From: JACCZH01 sp963729445
Lineage (GTDB): Bacteria; Chloroflexota; Chloroflexia; Thermomicrobiales; CFX8
DNA length: 64,000 nucleotides
Assembly (NCBI GenBank): GCA_963729445.1
Contig: CAVSNU010000002.1
Location: 558,001 to 622,000 of the forward strand
Direction of reading: 5' to 3'
The position numbers and the translations under genes are program-made. The notes under the pieces were generated by a model. It was given only the letters and a program-made list of their open reading frames with translations. It was not told the DNA's origin and did not search any database. Below, piece after piece: positions 51,776 through 60,929 of the stretch (positions within the stretch are counted from its first letter, which is position 1; every line of letters begins with the position of its first letter).

Positions 51776-52906
51776 CTACTGGTAAATCACCACGGCGGGA
51801 GACGGGTCCAGACCGACGATCTCTGACGGGGTCAACAGTGGCAAGTCTTGCTGGTAGAAGAGCTTGATCCCACCGTGCTCGATGAACTCCTGGCCGACGA
51901 AGATGTTGTAGTTCCCGATCTTGGCGTCTGGGGAACCAAACCCGTCCATGTCGATCACGATGTCTACGCCCGGCAGCGGGGTGATCGCCTCTTTGTTGTA
52001 GATCATCTCATGCTCGAACTGATGCACGATCAGAATCTTCGGGGGCAGGTTCTTCTCGATGGCGATCTGCGACAACATCTCAACGGCAATCTGGACATGG
52101 GCGCCGTCCACCTCACCGATAAACTCGCCGGGAATCCGGTCTGGCCCGGTCGAGAACTCGGGGTCCAGCCCGATATGAACGTGTGGGTATTCAAGCCACT
52201 TGCGGACGCGCTCCACCTCGTCACGAATCGTAGAGTGACCGATCTGGAGATCGAGGATCAGGATCATGTCGTTGGCGGCTGTGAAATCGACGTACTCCTG
52301 AATCCATTCGTCGCCCGTATAGAGGACGTAGGTTCCATCCTCGCCGGGGTTGGGCTGCGCCACCGTCGCGATGAGCTCCAGGGCCATCTTGACCGGCTTC
52401 GAGGGGTCGGCCGCTTCGTAGTTGGCCTTCTCCTGGCTCAGAACCTGGAGGAGCTCTTCCTTGCTGTACTCGCCCAGAATCCCCATCGCGGGTGTGCTAG
52501 GGTGACCGTAATAGGCGAGGACACGATGGCCCGGCAGCACGCCCTCGGGGAGGTTGGCTGGATCCTCGACGGGCGCGGGGCGAGTCGCGGTCGGAGAGGG
52601 TGCTGGGACGGCAGGCGTTGCCTCAGAGCCTGGATCCGTGGCAGCGGGTGGCTGCGTCGGAGCAAGCGGATCGGCTGGAGTGCTCTCAGCTGGCGCGCTC
52701 TCAGCAGTGGGTGAAACGGCGGTCGACGGCGCCGTTGCGGAGTCGCCGCCGGATGCTGTGGGTTCTGCTGGAGCTGGAGTCGACACCGATCCACCATCGC
52801 CCAGGGGTTGTGACCCCAGCGAATCAGTTTCGGGGCCACTGCAGGCAGCAACAACCAACATGACAGCCAGAAGGAAAACAATCGGACGGTAATTCATCAT
52901 ATTCAT
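51776..52906 (-). CDS. Lipoprotein with Ser/Thr/Pro linker and conserved uncharacterised domain
   Basis: About 376 residues. The signal YRPIVFLLAVMLVVAAC carries a lipobox (VAAC). A disordered linker of about 85 residues rich in Pro, Ala, Ser and Thr follows, then a globular domain: GHRVLAYYGHPSTPAMGILG, ALELIATVAQPNPGEDGTYV, ILILDLQIGHSTIRDEVERV, YPHVHIGLDPEFSTGPDRIP, PPKILIVHQFEHEM and VDIVIDMDGFGSPDAKIGNY. Alternating strands with Asp/Glu/His ends resemble a TIM barrel; similar uncharacterised proteins occur in Actinobacteria. No ribosome binding site is clear: ATGs at 52924, 52906, 52900 and 52897 are all possible. Confidence 0.78.
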   Translation of the reverse strand: MNMMNYRPIVFLLAVMLVVAACSGPETDSLGSQPLGDGGSVSTPAPAEPTASGGDSATAPSTAVSPTAESAPAESTPADPLAPTQPPAATDPGSEATPAVPAPSPTATRPAPVEDPANLPEGVLPGHRVLAYYGHPSTPAMGILGEYSKEELLQVLSQEKANYEAADPSKPVKMALELIATVAQPNPGEDGTYVLYTGDEWIQEYVDFTAANDMILILDLQIGHSTIRDEVERVRKWLEYPHVHIGLDPEFSTGPDRIPGEFIGEVDGAHVQIAVEMLSQIAIEKNLPPKILIVHQFEHEMIYNKEAITPLPGVDIVIDMDGFGSPDAKIGNYNIFVGQEFIEHGGIKLFYQQDLPLLTPSEIVGLDPSPAVVIYQ

Positions 52907-53129
52907 GAGGGGAATAATACCCATCTTTGGGGCGATGCTGCACGCTCGCCCCCAGGAACGAGGGCAATACTGCGAGAAAAATGGGTATCAAAGTTGGGTT
53001 ACTCAGCAGCAATCATCCAGGAAAAATCGGACCCTCAATGCGATCGAGTCAGGTTGAAAACCGCATCAGGCTCTCAGAGCCGGTGAGACCTAGCCCCCTG
53101 ACATCGACCATTTAGCCTCCCCGTTCGCT

Positions 53130-53651
53130 TCACTCCTGCGCGAGCCAGGCGCGGATCTCCGGCTCGTGGTCGATGCGGTAGTGCTCGAGCGTGCCGTGCA
53201 CGACTCCCGGCCCGAGCGCGTACCCCTCCAACCAGGGGAAGCGGTCCGCCTCGAACAGGTCGTCCTCCGGCAGGGCGGCGATGGCGCGCTCAACGCGCTC
53301 GAACGTCTCTCGCGACTCGCGCAGGACACTGGCGACAGGCTTGTCGCGGTTGGTCTCGAAGAACCAGCGATTGATCTCGTCCGTGTCTTCATCCTCATTG
53401 AGATGCGCGGGCCACGGGAACGCAGGCTCCTCGCCATGCAAGCCGGCCTCCAGCCGCGCGGCCGTCGTCAGCCGCCAGCTGGTCAGGTGGGCGATGACGT
53501 CCTTGAGCGTCAACTCACCGAAGCTTCCCGGCTGCTCCATACGCTCCTCGCCCGCCTCAGCGACGACGCGCTCGATGTCCTCGCGTAGCCCTCGCACCAC
53601 ATCCAGCAGCGCCTCGCGGGTATTCAGCTGCTCCAAGGCATGCCCCTTCAC
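53130..53651 (-). CDS. DinB/ClbS-like four-helix bundle protein
   Basis: 173 residues in the DinB superfamily, closest in pattern to the ClbS/DfsB group: TREALLDVVRGLREDIERVV, MEQPGSFGELTLKDVIAHLT, SWRLTTAARLEAGL and the C-terminal VVHGTLEHYRIDHEPEIRAW with the conserved His residues. Family members bind a metal through three His, or act as thiol-dependent transferases, or (ClbS) detoxify colibactin. No specific function can be assigned. Confidence 0.8.
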   Translation of the reverse strand: MKGHALEQLNTREALLDVVRGLREDIERVVAEAGEERMEQPGSFGELTLKDVIAHLTSWRLTTAARLEAGLHGEEPAFPWPAHLNEDEDTDEINRWFFETNRDKPVASVLRESRETFERVERAIAALPEDDLFEADRFPWLEGYALGPGVVHGTLEHYRIDHEPEIRAWLAQE

Positions 53652-53819
53652 GAATTGATGAGTAGGACGTGCATATTACTACAGGCTCACGTTCATAGAA
53701 CCGCGAGCGATTGCCCCCCTGGTGGCCTAAATATCGAGGACATGGTCCGGTTTGCACTACGAGGCTGAGGAGTATCGAGCGGAGCGCGTGGGCGTTCGGA
53801 TCGAAGTGAGCCCGTCGTA

Positions 53820-54206
53820 TCAGGTGGTCGATTCCATCCACTGATGTACAACTTTTATAAGCGCAGCTTCTTTAGCTTGCACATCGTTTATGTCATGAAG
53901 CGTAACTGTGGCCCTGTCGGCAGCAACCCATTGCAAGAGCCCGGTGCTGTCCTCAAACGCAAAATCCTTGCCATCCTTCACTTTGGCGCCCCTATGGAAA
54001 ATAAGCTGGATACGGTCCTGAGGGTGCAGCTTGAACGTCACCCTGTCTTCACCTTCATAGCAAAAACTGGGCGCATTCCATTTGATGTGCTCCGTAATAC
54101 GCTCATTGGAGCTCAGAATCATTCCCCGCACTGCCTCGACCTCCGCCTTCAGTGGATGGTCAAGCGACTGCATAAACTGATCCACTTCTTCTGTCCGGTT
54201 TGACAT
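53820..54206 (-). CDS. DUF1801 domain protein (YdhG-like)
   Basis: 128 residues with the DUF1801 pattern: VDQFMQSLDHPLKAEVEAVR, ITEHIKWNAPSFCYEGEDRV, LIFHRGAKVKDGKD and ALIKVVHQWMES. The fold is SHS2/frataxin-like; function unknown. The base composition is visibly poorer in GC than the flanking genes, the first of three such genes to 56360. Confidence 0.85.
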   Translation of the reverse strand: MSNRTEEVDQFMQSLDHPLKAEVEAVRGMILSSNERITEHIKWNAPSFCYEGEDRVTFKLHPQDRIQLIFHRGAKVKDGKDFAFEDSTGLLQWVAADRATVTLHDINDVQAKEAALIKVVHQWMESTT

Positions 54207-54465
54207 GTTTCCCTTTCGTTAATTGGTGCTCGTATCCTGACATTAGCGTTTCTATGTCGAATTGTTGCATGCGCGCCAGCCGGAACCAGCGGGCCAATCG
54301 CCAGTTCCTGAGTTGTGATCGTGTCCACCGCTGCTATAGAGATACATGGCGGTCATTCAAGGCGTAAATCCCATCACAAACGCAGGACCGCCTCGCAAAC
54401 GTGCCAAGCGGAGGGCAAGACCTATCGGGTCCAGAGGTACCGCAGGCGGATCAGGTGAGACCACG

Positions 54466-55395
54466 TTAGTAACCAACGCTTGGGGGAGACACAGAAATGG
54501 TGTGAGTGTTGACTACTTCCAAATTAAACTCCCGTCCCTCTGACGAGTCGAGGAAGGAGAGGAAATCGCGCCCTTCGTCCGTAACTTCATAGGCGTTAAC
54601 AATCCCACTCTTGCTGCTCTTGACGAGCCCGTATCTTTCTAGCGCGAAAATAGACTGTTGGATATCACTCCAAGGAATACTTGACGGCGTACTCGGTTCG
54701 GTACCGCCGAGTATGAGGTACTGGGTGAATGATCCCGCACGCGCGAGCCGATATGAGATCTCATTAAACAGACCTTGTTCGCTCGTCTTGCTACCTTTGG
54801 CGTAGTCGTCGAGCAAGCTGAGAATCCATTGAGTCCGAAAGTTAAGCACCACTGCCAGGAAACGTCGCCACCAATATTTCGCTTCGTCGCGCAACTGCTC
54901 ATTCTGCTCACGTAGCAAATTTACGTACTCATCGCGAACAGGCGTATTCATGTCCGTACTGACTTCAGGGTTAGGGATCTTCTCTGCGGAACCCACCGAA
55001 TTGGGCCTTACTATTTGAACTTCGGGCTCGGGGTCGATCCTCAACTCACGTGCGTCAGGATAGAGGGATTGGAGTTCTGCCGTTGCATCTTTATAGCTGA
55101 CACGCTCTACGCGATTGATCAAGGAGATCAATTCCTTGTAGAAGAGCAGAACGACGATAAGCACCATGGTAAAGGCAAGCGTCGGCCAGCCGAGCATGAG
55201 TCCAAGGATGCTGACGTATTGATCGGCGTGATTCGGTCGCAGTGATGCGGTTAGCATCACCAGCGCTGTAACCAGGAAAAAACCTGCGAAGATGAGGGTC
55301 ACAGGCCAGAACCGCCATGATTGCAATGGAAGTAGCCGCTGCAACCATCGTTTTGCGGTGACGCCTTCCCGTTGGGGCGAAGCTGTTGACAACAA
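54466..55395 (-). CDS. Two-helix membrane protein with C-terminal winged-helix-like domain, unknown
   Basis: 309 residues, not recognised. Two membrane helices (about 30-50, FWPVTLIFAGFFLVTALVML, and 63-86, MLGWPTLAFTMVLIVVLLFY) are followed by a charged middle with a predicted coiled coil (about 150-175, VNLLREQNEQLRDEAKYWWR). The C-terminal part (about 200-290) has IPWSDIQQSIFALERYGLVK and VNAYEVTDEGRDFLSFLDSS, the strand pattern of a winged helix. TTG 55395 has AGAGGA 8 bases upstream. Lower GC than the neighbours suggests transfer. A membrane-tethered sensor or defence effector is conceivable but unproven. Confidence 0.65.
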   Translation of the reverse strand: MLSTASPQREGVTAKRWLQRLLPLQSWRFWPVTLIFAGFFLVTALVMLTASLRPNHADQYVSILGLMLGWPTLAFTMVLIVVLLFYKELISLINRVERVSYKDATAELQSLYPDARELRIDPEPEVQIVRPNSVGSAEKIPNPEVSTDMNTPVRDEYVNLLREQNEQLRDEAKYWWRRFLAVVLNFRTQWILSLLDDYAKGSKTSEQGLFNEISYRLARAGSFTQYLILGGTEPSTPSSIPWSDIQQSIFALERYGLVKSSKSGIVNAYEVTDEGRDFLSFLDSSEGREFNLEVVNTHTISVSPPSVGY

Positions 55396-55609
55396 ACTGT
55401 CCTCTTACTATGTACGTATGTGCATTTTATGAGATGAAGTATACGCTACGGGGCTGCTATAGCACATATGTTCTTGGCGAACTTCAGCATTCGTACGAGG
55501 TTATTAAGTACGACCACTAGGGTGAAGGCTCTGCCAGACGCTTGACATAGCCACTCACCTATGGTTGAATCTGGCCAGAGGCTGGGAACTGCCATTGCGG
55601 GTCCTGGCC

Positions 55610-56359
55610 TTATTCTTTTCCCCTCGGCAGCACTACCAGCCCCGCGCCCGGATACTCCCCGTTTCGGCGGCGGAATTTGGACTCAATGATGGACCAGTCC
55701 TCAAAAGTCTTCTTGCCAAGCACATAGCGCCCGATGGGTGAGACGACAAGGTCGGCGACCTGTAGCCCGGCAATGTTTGCCGTCTTTGCGCGCGTGTTAA
55801 GAGCGGTGATGCGCTCCTCGATCATGGTCGCCTGCATGTAGCGGGTTCCCTGAATCCGCAGGTTCAACCAGGCAAGCTCAAGTTGGTGGTCTAGGATCGG
55901 GTCGCGCTTTTCAGCAATGATCAAGCCGCCGCCGGGCTGGTTGCCGATCTCAAAGCAGAATCGTTCGACGAGGACATTCAAGCTCAACATGTAGGGATCA
56001 ATCGCCGAGAGACCGTAGCGCTCGAAGTGCTCGTCTTTTTTGATGACGCAAGCGATGACTTGATAATCAATCGATCGCATCAGGGAGTTGAGCTTCTCAT
56101 AGAAGCGCTGCCGAAAAGCAGGCTGGCGCATGACTGAGAAGACACCCCGGCTTCGCACGATCTCTGCTGTGTGTAGGATGATGTCGTCTCGGCCAAAGAG
56201 ATCCAGCTTGAACTGCCGCACACACTGCTCCAGTTCATCGGTCGCGTAGTTTTGATCGACGATGATACCGCCCAGCACAAACAGCGGGTATTGGGGATCG
56301 ATGACGGTGAGACTGTGATCTCCGGATTCGTCAAGGAACATAATCTTCTGCGCACACAT
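55610..56359 (-). CDS. DUF3800 domain protein
   Basis: 249 residues with the DUF3800 signature: IMFLDESGDHSL (Asp10, Glu11 and Asp14), PLFVLGGIIVDQ, then DDIILHTAEIVRSRGVF, and late NIAGLQVADLVVSPIGRYVL. The acidic residues place the family in the RNase H-like fold, so nuclease activity is often suggested. DUF3800 genes are common in mobile and defence-related regions. It lies near the unknown membrane protein in the low-GC patch but 215 bases apart. Confidence 0.87.
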   Translation of the reverse strand: MCAQKIMFLDESGDHSLTVIDPQYPLFVLGGIIVDQNYATDELEQCVRQFKLDLFGRDDIILHTAEIVRSRGVFSVMRQPAFRQRFYEKLNSLMRSIDYQVIACVIKKDEHFERYGLSAIDPYMLSLNVLVERFCFEIGNQPGGGLIIAEKRDPILDHQLELAWLNLRIQGTRYMQATMIEERITALNTRAKTANIAGLQVADLVVSPIGRYVLGKKTFEDWSIIESKFRRRNGEYPGAGLVVLPRGKE

Positions 56360-56426
56360 GTTGGCAACTATAGAGGGCTAGACGCTTATCCGCTAGACCC
56401 AGGAACCGACAGCTTCACAACCCCAC

Positions 56427-56828
56427 CTACCACATCCACAGCACGAGCAGGTAGAACAGCAAGCCGAGTAGTGCCAACCAGATCAGCACAATGATGGCCG
56501 AGACGATACCTACCCAGCGCCAGAATCTGGGACGGGTGATCGTGGAGACGGCGGCCCGCTCGCGGCTCTCAATCATGAGCGGTTCGGGGATGAGTTTCGT
56601 TACCAGCTTGAGCCCGATCGGGATCAGAATGACGTCGTCCAGCAACCCCAGCACCGGAATGGGGTCCGGGATCACGTCGAGCGGGCTGAGCGCGTAGGCG
56701 GCTACGATCCCCGCCAGTACCCGCGCATACCACGGCGTGCGTGGATCCTTCGCGGCCAGGTAGAGCGCGTAGATCTCGACGCCGAAAGCGCGTGAGCGGA
56801 AGAGCGTGCGGCTGATGCGACGAAACAT
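56427..56828 (-). CDS. DUF1232 (YkvA-like) membrane protein
   Basis: 133 residues. The DUF1232 block is LYLAAKDPRTPWYARVLAGI, VAAYALSPLDVIPDPIPVLG and LLDDVILIPIGLKLVTKLIP. The C-terminal helix IVLIWLALLGLLFYLLVLW ends the protein. Widespread inner-membrane family without known function. The start at 56828 (MFRRISRTLF) is chosen over 56924, which would overlap the ribosome binding region of the divergent peptidase. Confidence 0.85.
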   Translation of the reverse strand: MFRRISRTLFRSRAFGVEIYALYLAAKDPRTPWYARVLAGIVAAYALSPLDVIPDPIPVLGLLDDVILIPIGLKLVTKLIPEPLMIESRERAAVSTITRPRFWRWVGIVSAIIVLIWLALLGLLFYLLVLWMW

Positions 56829-56927
56829 GCGGTACAGTGTCCTCTCGAAATTGAGAACTGGCTGGTTCCTCACGAGCCTGCCAGGTGGACTGGCATCGTC
56901 ACGCAAGAACGCACAGGAGTACATCTT

Positions 56928-58634
56928 ATGACAATCAACGCGCTGCCCGAGTCGCCCGCCGCGTTTACCGACGCAACCTGGGACGATATCTCACCGTACT
57001 ACGATTCGCTCGCGGAGCGGTCGTTGTCCCACGACAACGTCGAGGCATGGTTGGCGGAGTGGTCAACGCTGGACGAGCTCGTATCCGAAGCGGCCTCCTT
57101 GTCGGGAGTTGCCTACACGACCAACACCGCCGACGCTGCGGCGGAAGCCGCCTACCTGCGCTTTACCAGCGAGATCTCACCCAGATTGAAAGAACAGAGC
57201 GTCCGGTTGGCCAAGCGCCTGCTGGAGCTTGGTTACACGCGCGATGACCTGGCAACGATGCTGCGCAGGTTTGAGAACCAGATCGACCTCTACCGCGACG
57301 AGAACCTGCCCCTGCACTCCGAGATCGCAAAGCTCAACGCGCGGTATCAGAAGATCACGGGTGGCATGACCGTTGACTGGGACGGCGAAGAGAAGACGAT
57401 CCCGCAGCTCCAGCCTTTTCTGCTCGACAACGATCGCGACGTGCGCGAGCGCGCCTTCCGCTTGATGGCCGAACCCTACATCGAGCATCGTGACGAGCTG
57501 GCGGAGCTGTTCGACCAGCAGTTCGCGATTCGTCGCCAGATCGCGCAGAATGCCGGCTTTGACAACTATCGCGACTACATGCACCGCGAGAAGAATCGGT
57601 TCGACTACACCCCGGAAGACTGCGAGCATTTCCAGGCGGCGGTCGAGCAGACCGTTGTGCCGGCGGTAGAACGCATCCTGGAGCGACGTCGGCAGCGGAT
57701 GGGACTGGAGACGCTGCGGCCCTGGGACACTGCGGTGGACCCGCTCGGCCGGCCGGCGCTCAAGCCGTTCGAGGAAGTGCCAGAGCTCATCGAGCGTGCC
57801 GTGGGTATTTTCGGCAAGGTTGACCGGACTCTTGGCGGTTACTTCGACAGGATGGCCGAGAAGCGGTTGCTCGATCTCGATAGCCGCAAAGGGAAGGCCC
57901 CGGGCGGCTACTGCACCTCATTCCCGCACCGTGGCCTCCCCTTCATCTTCATGAACGCGGTCGGGGTACAGGGCGACGTCAATACGCTGCTTCATGAGGC
58001 AGGCCACGCCTTTCACGTCTTCGAAGCGCACAGCCAGCCACTCGTGTGGCAGCGTCACCCCGGCTCAGAGATGGCCGAGGTGGCGTCCATGTCAATGGAG
58101 CTGCTCACCGCTCCCTATGTGTCGCGCGCCGAGGGCGGTTACTACTCCGACGAGGACGCCCGCCGTGCCCGCATCGAGCACCTCGAAGGCATTCTTGAGA
58201 TCCTGCCGCACATCGCGGCAGTCGACGCTTTCCAGCACTGGATCTACACCAGCGGCGAGGGGCACGACGCAGCGGCGCGCGACGCCGCCTGGCTCGAGAT
58301 TCGGAGGCGGTTCGAGCCTGGGGTGGACTGGAGCGGTCTGGAGGAACAGCGCGTTGCCCGCTGGTACCGGCAGCTGCACATCTTCCTCTACCCGTTCTAT
58401 TACATCGAGTACGGCATCGCACAGCTCGGCGCGCTTCAGGTCTGGCGCAACAGCCTGCACGATCAGGCGCAGGCAACCGAGAGCTACCGCAATGCGCTCT
58501 CGCTAGGCGCAACCCGGCCGCTTCCGGAATTGTTCGAAGCGGCCGGCGCGAAACTGGTCTTCGACGCGGACACGATGGGCGAGCTCGTTTCACTGGTCGA
58601 GAACCAACTGGCGGAGCTGGAGAGACCGGCCTAG
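56928..58634 (+). CDS. M3 family oligoendopeptidase (PepF-like)
   Basis: 568-residue thimet-type zinc oligopeptidase. The zinc motif HEAGH is at about residues 356-360 in VNTLLHEAGHAFHVFEA, with the third ligand in EVASMSMELLTAPYV downstream. Also typical are GYCTSFPHRGLPFIFMN and a C-terminal YIEYGIAQLGALQVW with the substrate Tyr. It is cytoplasmic, degrading short peptides. ATG 56928 is preceded by CAGGAGTACATCTT. Confidence 0.94.
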   Translation: MTINALPESPAAFTDATWDDISPYYDSLAERSLSHDNVEAWLAEWSTLDELVSEAASLSGVAYTTNTADAAAEAAYLRFTSEISPRLKEQSVRLAKRLLELGYTRDDLATMLRRFENQIDLYRDENLPLHSEIAKLNARYQKITGGMTVDWDGEEKTIPQLQPFLLDNDRDVRERAFRLMAEPYIEHRDELAELFDQQFAIRRQIAQNAGFDNYRDYMHREKNRFDYTPEDCEHFQAAVEQTVVPAVERILERRRQRMGLETLRPWDTAVDPLGRPALKPFEEVPELIERAVGIFGKVDRTLGGYFDRMAEKRLLDLDSRKGKAPGGYCTSFPHRGLPFIFMNAVGVQGDVNTLLHEAGHAFHVFEAHSQPLVWQRHPGSEMAEVASMSMELLTAPYVSRAEGGYYSDEDARRARIEHLEGILEILPHIAAVDAFQHWIYTSGEGHDAAARDAAWLEIRRRFEPGVDWSGLEEQRVARWYRQLHIFLYPFYYIEYGIAQLGALQVWRNSLHDQAQATESYRNALSLGATRPLPELFEAAGAKLVFDADTMGELVSLVENQLAELERPA

Positions 58635-58683
58635 TCTGGCGACGTCAAACAGCTCGCGTTCACGACGCAATCGACGAATCTCA

Positions 58684-58723
58684 GCAGGAAGGGCGGGGAA
58701 CATGCGTTTCCAGCCCTTCCTGC
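58684..58723 (+). terminator. Hairpin after the M3 peptidase
   Basis: GCAGGAAGGGC (58684-58694) pairs with GCCCTTCCTGC (58713-58723) with extra GGAA/TTCC pairing inside the loop. No T-tract follows, so termination efficiency is uncertain. Confidence 0.55.
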
Positions 58724-58737
58724 CCCTCACGGCTCCT

Positions 58738-58743
58738 TATAAT
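58738..58743 (+). promoter_or_regulatory. Candidate -10 box for the glycosyltransferase
   Basis: A perfect TATAAT lies just downstream of the hairpin and 86 bases before the ATG at 58830. No consensus -35 is seen. Confidence 0.45.
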
Positions 58744-58829
58744 CCAAAGAGAAGAAGTGAGACCGCAGCAATCTGCTCGATCCGGGGCTAGCGCAACCGC
58801 ATTCTCTCCTGCATTCTGGGGGTCTCCAG

Positions 58830-59657
58830 ATGGCACGTATCGATGTTCTTATCCCGACGTGCGGACGCAAAACCGGGCTGGCGGTAGTGCTAACGAGCCT
58901 GTCAAGCCAGACATATACCGATTTTGACGTGATCATCTCGGACCAAACGCCAGACGACGAGACCTATCTCGATAGCATCGAGGTCCAGACGATCGTCCGG
59001 GCACTTGAGTGGCATGGACACCAGGTGACACTCCACCGCCACCTGCCGCGCCTTGGGCTGGCCGAGCAGCGGCACTTCCTGCTCGAGCAGAGCCGGGCCG
59101 AATACGTACACTTTATCGACGACGATGTGCTGCTCGATCCGCCGGTCATGCAGCGCATGGTCCAGGTCATCGAGGCTGAGGGTTGTGGCTTCGTCGGTTG
59201 TGCCGCCACCGGTCTCGATTACCTGGATGACGTTCGGCCGCAGCAGCAGGGCATCGAGCTCTGGTCCGAAGGGATTGAGCCCGAGCCGTTCGATTCGGAC
59301 TCAATCCCCTGGCATCGTCACCTCGTCAACAATGCCGCCAACCCACTCCATCTGGAGCGGCAGCTCGTTCGCGACGGTAACATCGTGCGGTACAAGGTTG
59401 CCTGGATCGGTGGCGCCAACGTGCTCTACGACCGCGCAAAGTTGACCGATGTCGGGGGCTTCTCCTGGTGGAACCGGCTACCGGAAAACCATGCTGGGGA
59501 AGAGGTGCTCGCCCAGTTTCTCCTGTTACGCCGCTATGGAGGCTGTGGCATCCTGCCAAGCGGCACCTACCATCTTGGTCTTCCAACGACCGTGGCAGAT
59601 CGCAGGCACAATGCAACCGAGCTCTTCAGGAGTCTCATTCGTGAAGGCGAGGATTGA
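58830..59657 (+). CDS. Family 2 glycosyltransferase
   Basis: 275-residue GT-A enzyme: IDVLIPTCGRKTGLAVVLTS, VIISDQTPDDETYLDS, LGLAEQRHFLLEQSRAEYVH and the DXD-type FIDDDVLLDPPVMQRMVQVI. A later WIGGANVLYDRAKLTDVGGF and LPENHAGEEVLAQFLLLRRY form the acceptor/catalytic part. No membrane segment, so it acts in the cytoplasm on a nucleotide sugar. The acceptor is unknown. It converges with the MFS gene 12 bases away. Confidence 0.92.
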   Translation: MARIDVLIPTCGRKTGLAVVLTSLSSQTYTDFDVIISDQTPDDETYLDSIEVQTIVRALEWHGHQVTLHRHLPRLGLAEQRHFLLEQSRAEYVHFIDDDVLLDPPVMQRMVQVIEAEGCGFVGCAATGLDYLDDVRPQQQGIELWSEGIEPEPFDSDSIPWHRHLVNNAANPLHLERQLVRDGNIVRYKVAWIGGANVLYDRAKLTDVGGFSWWNRLPENHAGEEVLAQFLLLRRYGGCGILPSGTYHLGLPTTVADRRHNATELFRSLIREGED

Positions 59658-59669
59658 CCTCACGTATAC

Positions 59670-60929
59670 CTACTCCTCCGGTGGACGTACCCGTCTGAAC
59701 ATGCCGAGCAAGAGGGCATCGTACACCAGCTTCAGTCCGCCACCGATCACGAACGGCCAGCCGAACGGCGACAGGCCAAACAACCAGCCGGCCAGTAACG
59801 GACTTCCCGCGGCGGCCAGGCTCCTCGGCACCGAGGTGAGACTCGCCGCTGCCGACCGCTCCTCGGGCGAAACCACCGCCATCACGTAGGAGTTGCGCGG
59901 CGCGACATCCATATGTGAGAACGCCGAGCGCACCAGCAGCAAGGTCAGTGCGAGCGGCAATGTCGGCATGAACGGCACGAGGATCAAGGCGATCTGGGCT
60001 GGAGCATGGGTGAACACCATGGCCTCGACCATCCCGATCCGGTCGGCCAACCGGGCCGAGGCCAGTATCGAGAACGCCGCGAGCATGTTCGTCCAGAAGA
60101 AGACGAGCCCGGTCGTCGCGACCGACAGCTCGAACCTCTCGAACAGGTAGAGCGCGACTAACGCCTGAATAACAAACCCACCGGCGAACGAATCCAGACT
60201 GAACAACGCGGCCAGCGTGTAGACCGTCTTCTTCGACTTACCGAGCGGTGCGGCGGGTGGCGCGTTTTCAGGTTCGAGGCTCGCCGACAGGCCCCGGTAC
60301 ACGAGAAACGCCGCAACCCCTAGTCCTGCATAGACGATGAACATGCCCTTGAGCGCCGTCTCCAGACTGATGAGACTACTATTGCGCGCCAGAATCTCAG
60401 GCAAGCCGGCAGAAAGCGCGCCGATGGCCCCGGCGAGCGTACCGACCAGACCGTAGCGAGCAAACAGAGCTGTCCTGCGCCGGGGAGGCACGGTCTGCGG
60501 CAGCAAACTCTGCTCGATCGGCAGGAAGACGCTGACATCGCCGCCAGACGGGTTGAGCGTGCCGACGAAGGCAATCACGAGCAGCGGCCAAAACTGATCG
60601 ATCGATGCGAACGCCACGCCGGTTGCCGCCATCAGGAGCGTCGCGTAGGTAAGCACTCTCCGTCGCTTGACCCGGTAGGCAACGAAGCCGACGAACAGCG
60701 TCAGCAAGGCTGATCCCACGAGGGTCGCCGTCGCGACTGCGCCAACCTGGAAGCTGCTGTAGTTAAGAGTCGTCAGGTAAACCGGTAGCAAGACGGCAAT
60801 GTAACCGTCGCCAAAGGCGCGGATAGCGCGCGCCCGGATGAGAACCGTCGCGTCATGGCCTGCCTCGGACGGGATCAAGCGCAAGCGCGACCGCAGTGAT
60901 GCTGTTTCGGTTGAGGTCTGTTCGATCAA
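59670..60929 (-). CDS. Major facilitator superfamily transporter
   Basis: 419 residues with about 12 membrane helices in two halves. MFS-type loops include FAYRVKRRRVLTYATLLMAA-like VAYRVKRRRVLTYATLLMAA after helix 2 and SARLADRIGMVEAMVFTHAP in the second half. The substrate cannot be read. The TTG start overlaps the stop of the upstream gene (TTGA, 4 bases), so translation is coupled with the glycolipid-binding protein. Confidence 0.9.
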   Translation of the reverse strand: MIEQTSTETASLRSRLRLIPSEAGHDATVLIRARAIRAFGDGYIAVLLPVYLTTLNYSSFQVGAVATATLVGSALLTLFVGFVAYRVKRRRVLTYATLLMAATGVAFASIDQFWPLLVIAFVGTLNPSGGDVSVFLPIEQSLLPQTVPPRRRTALFARYGLVGTLAGAIGALSAGLPEILARNSSLISLETALKGMFIVYAGLGVAAFLVYRGLSASLEPENAPPAAPLGKSKKTVYTLAALFSLDSFAGGFVIQALVALYLFERFELSVATTGLVFFWTNMLAAFSILASARLADRIGMVEAMVFTHAPAQIALILVPFMPTLPLALTLLLVRSAFSHMDVAPRNSYVMAVVSPEERSAAASLTSVPRSLAAAGSPLLAGWLFGLSPFGWPFVIGGGLKLVYDALLLGMFRRVRPPEE

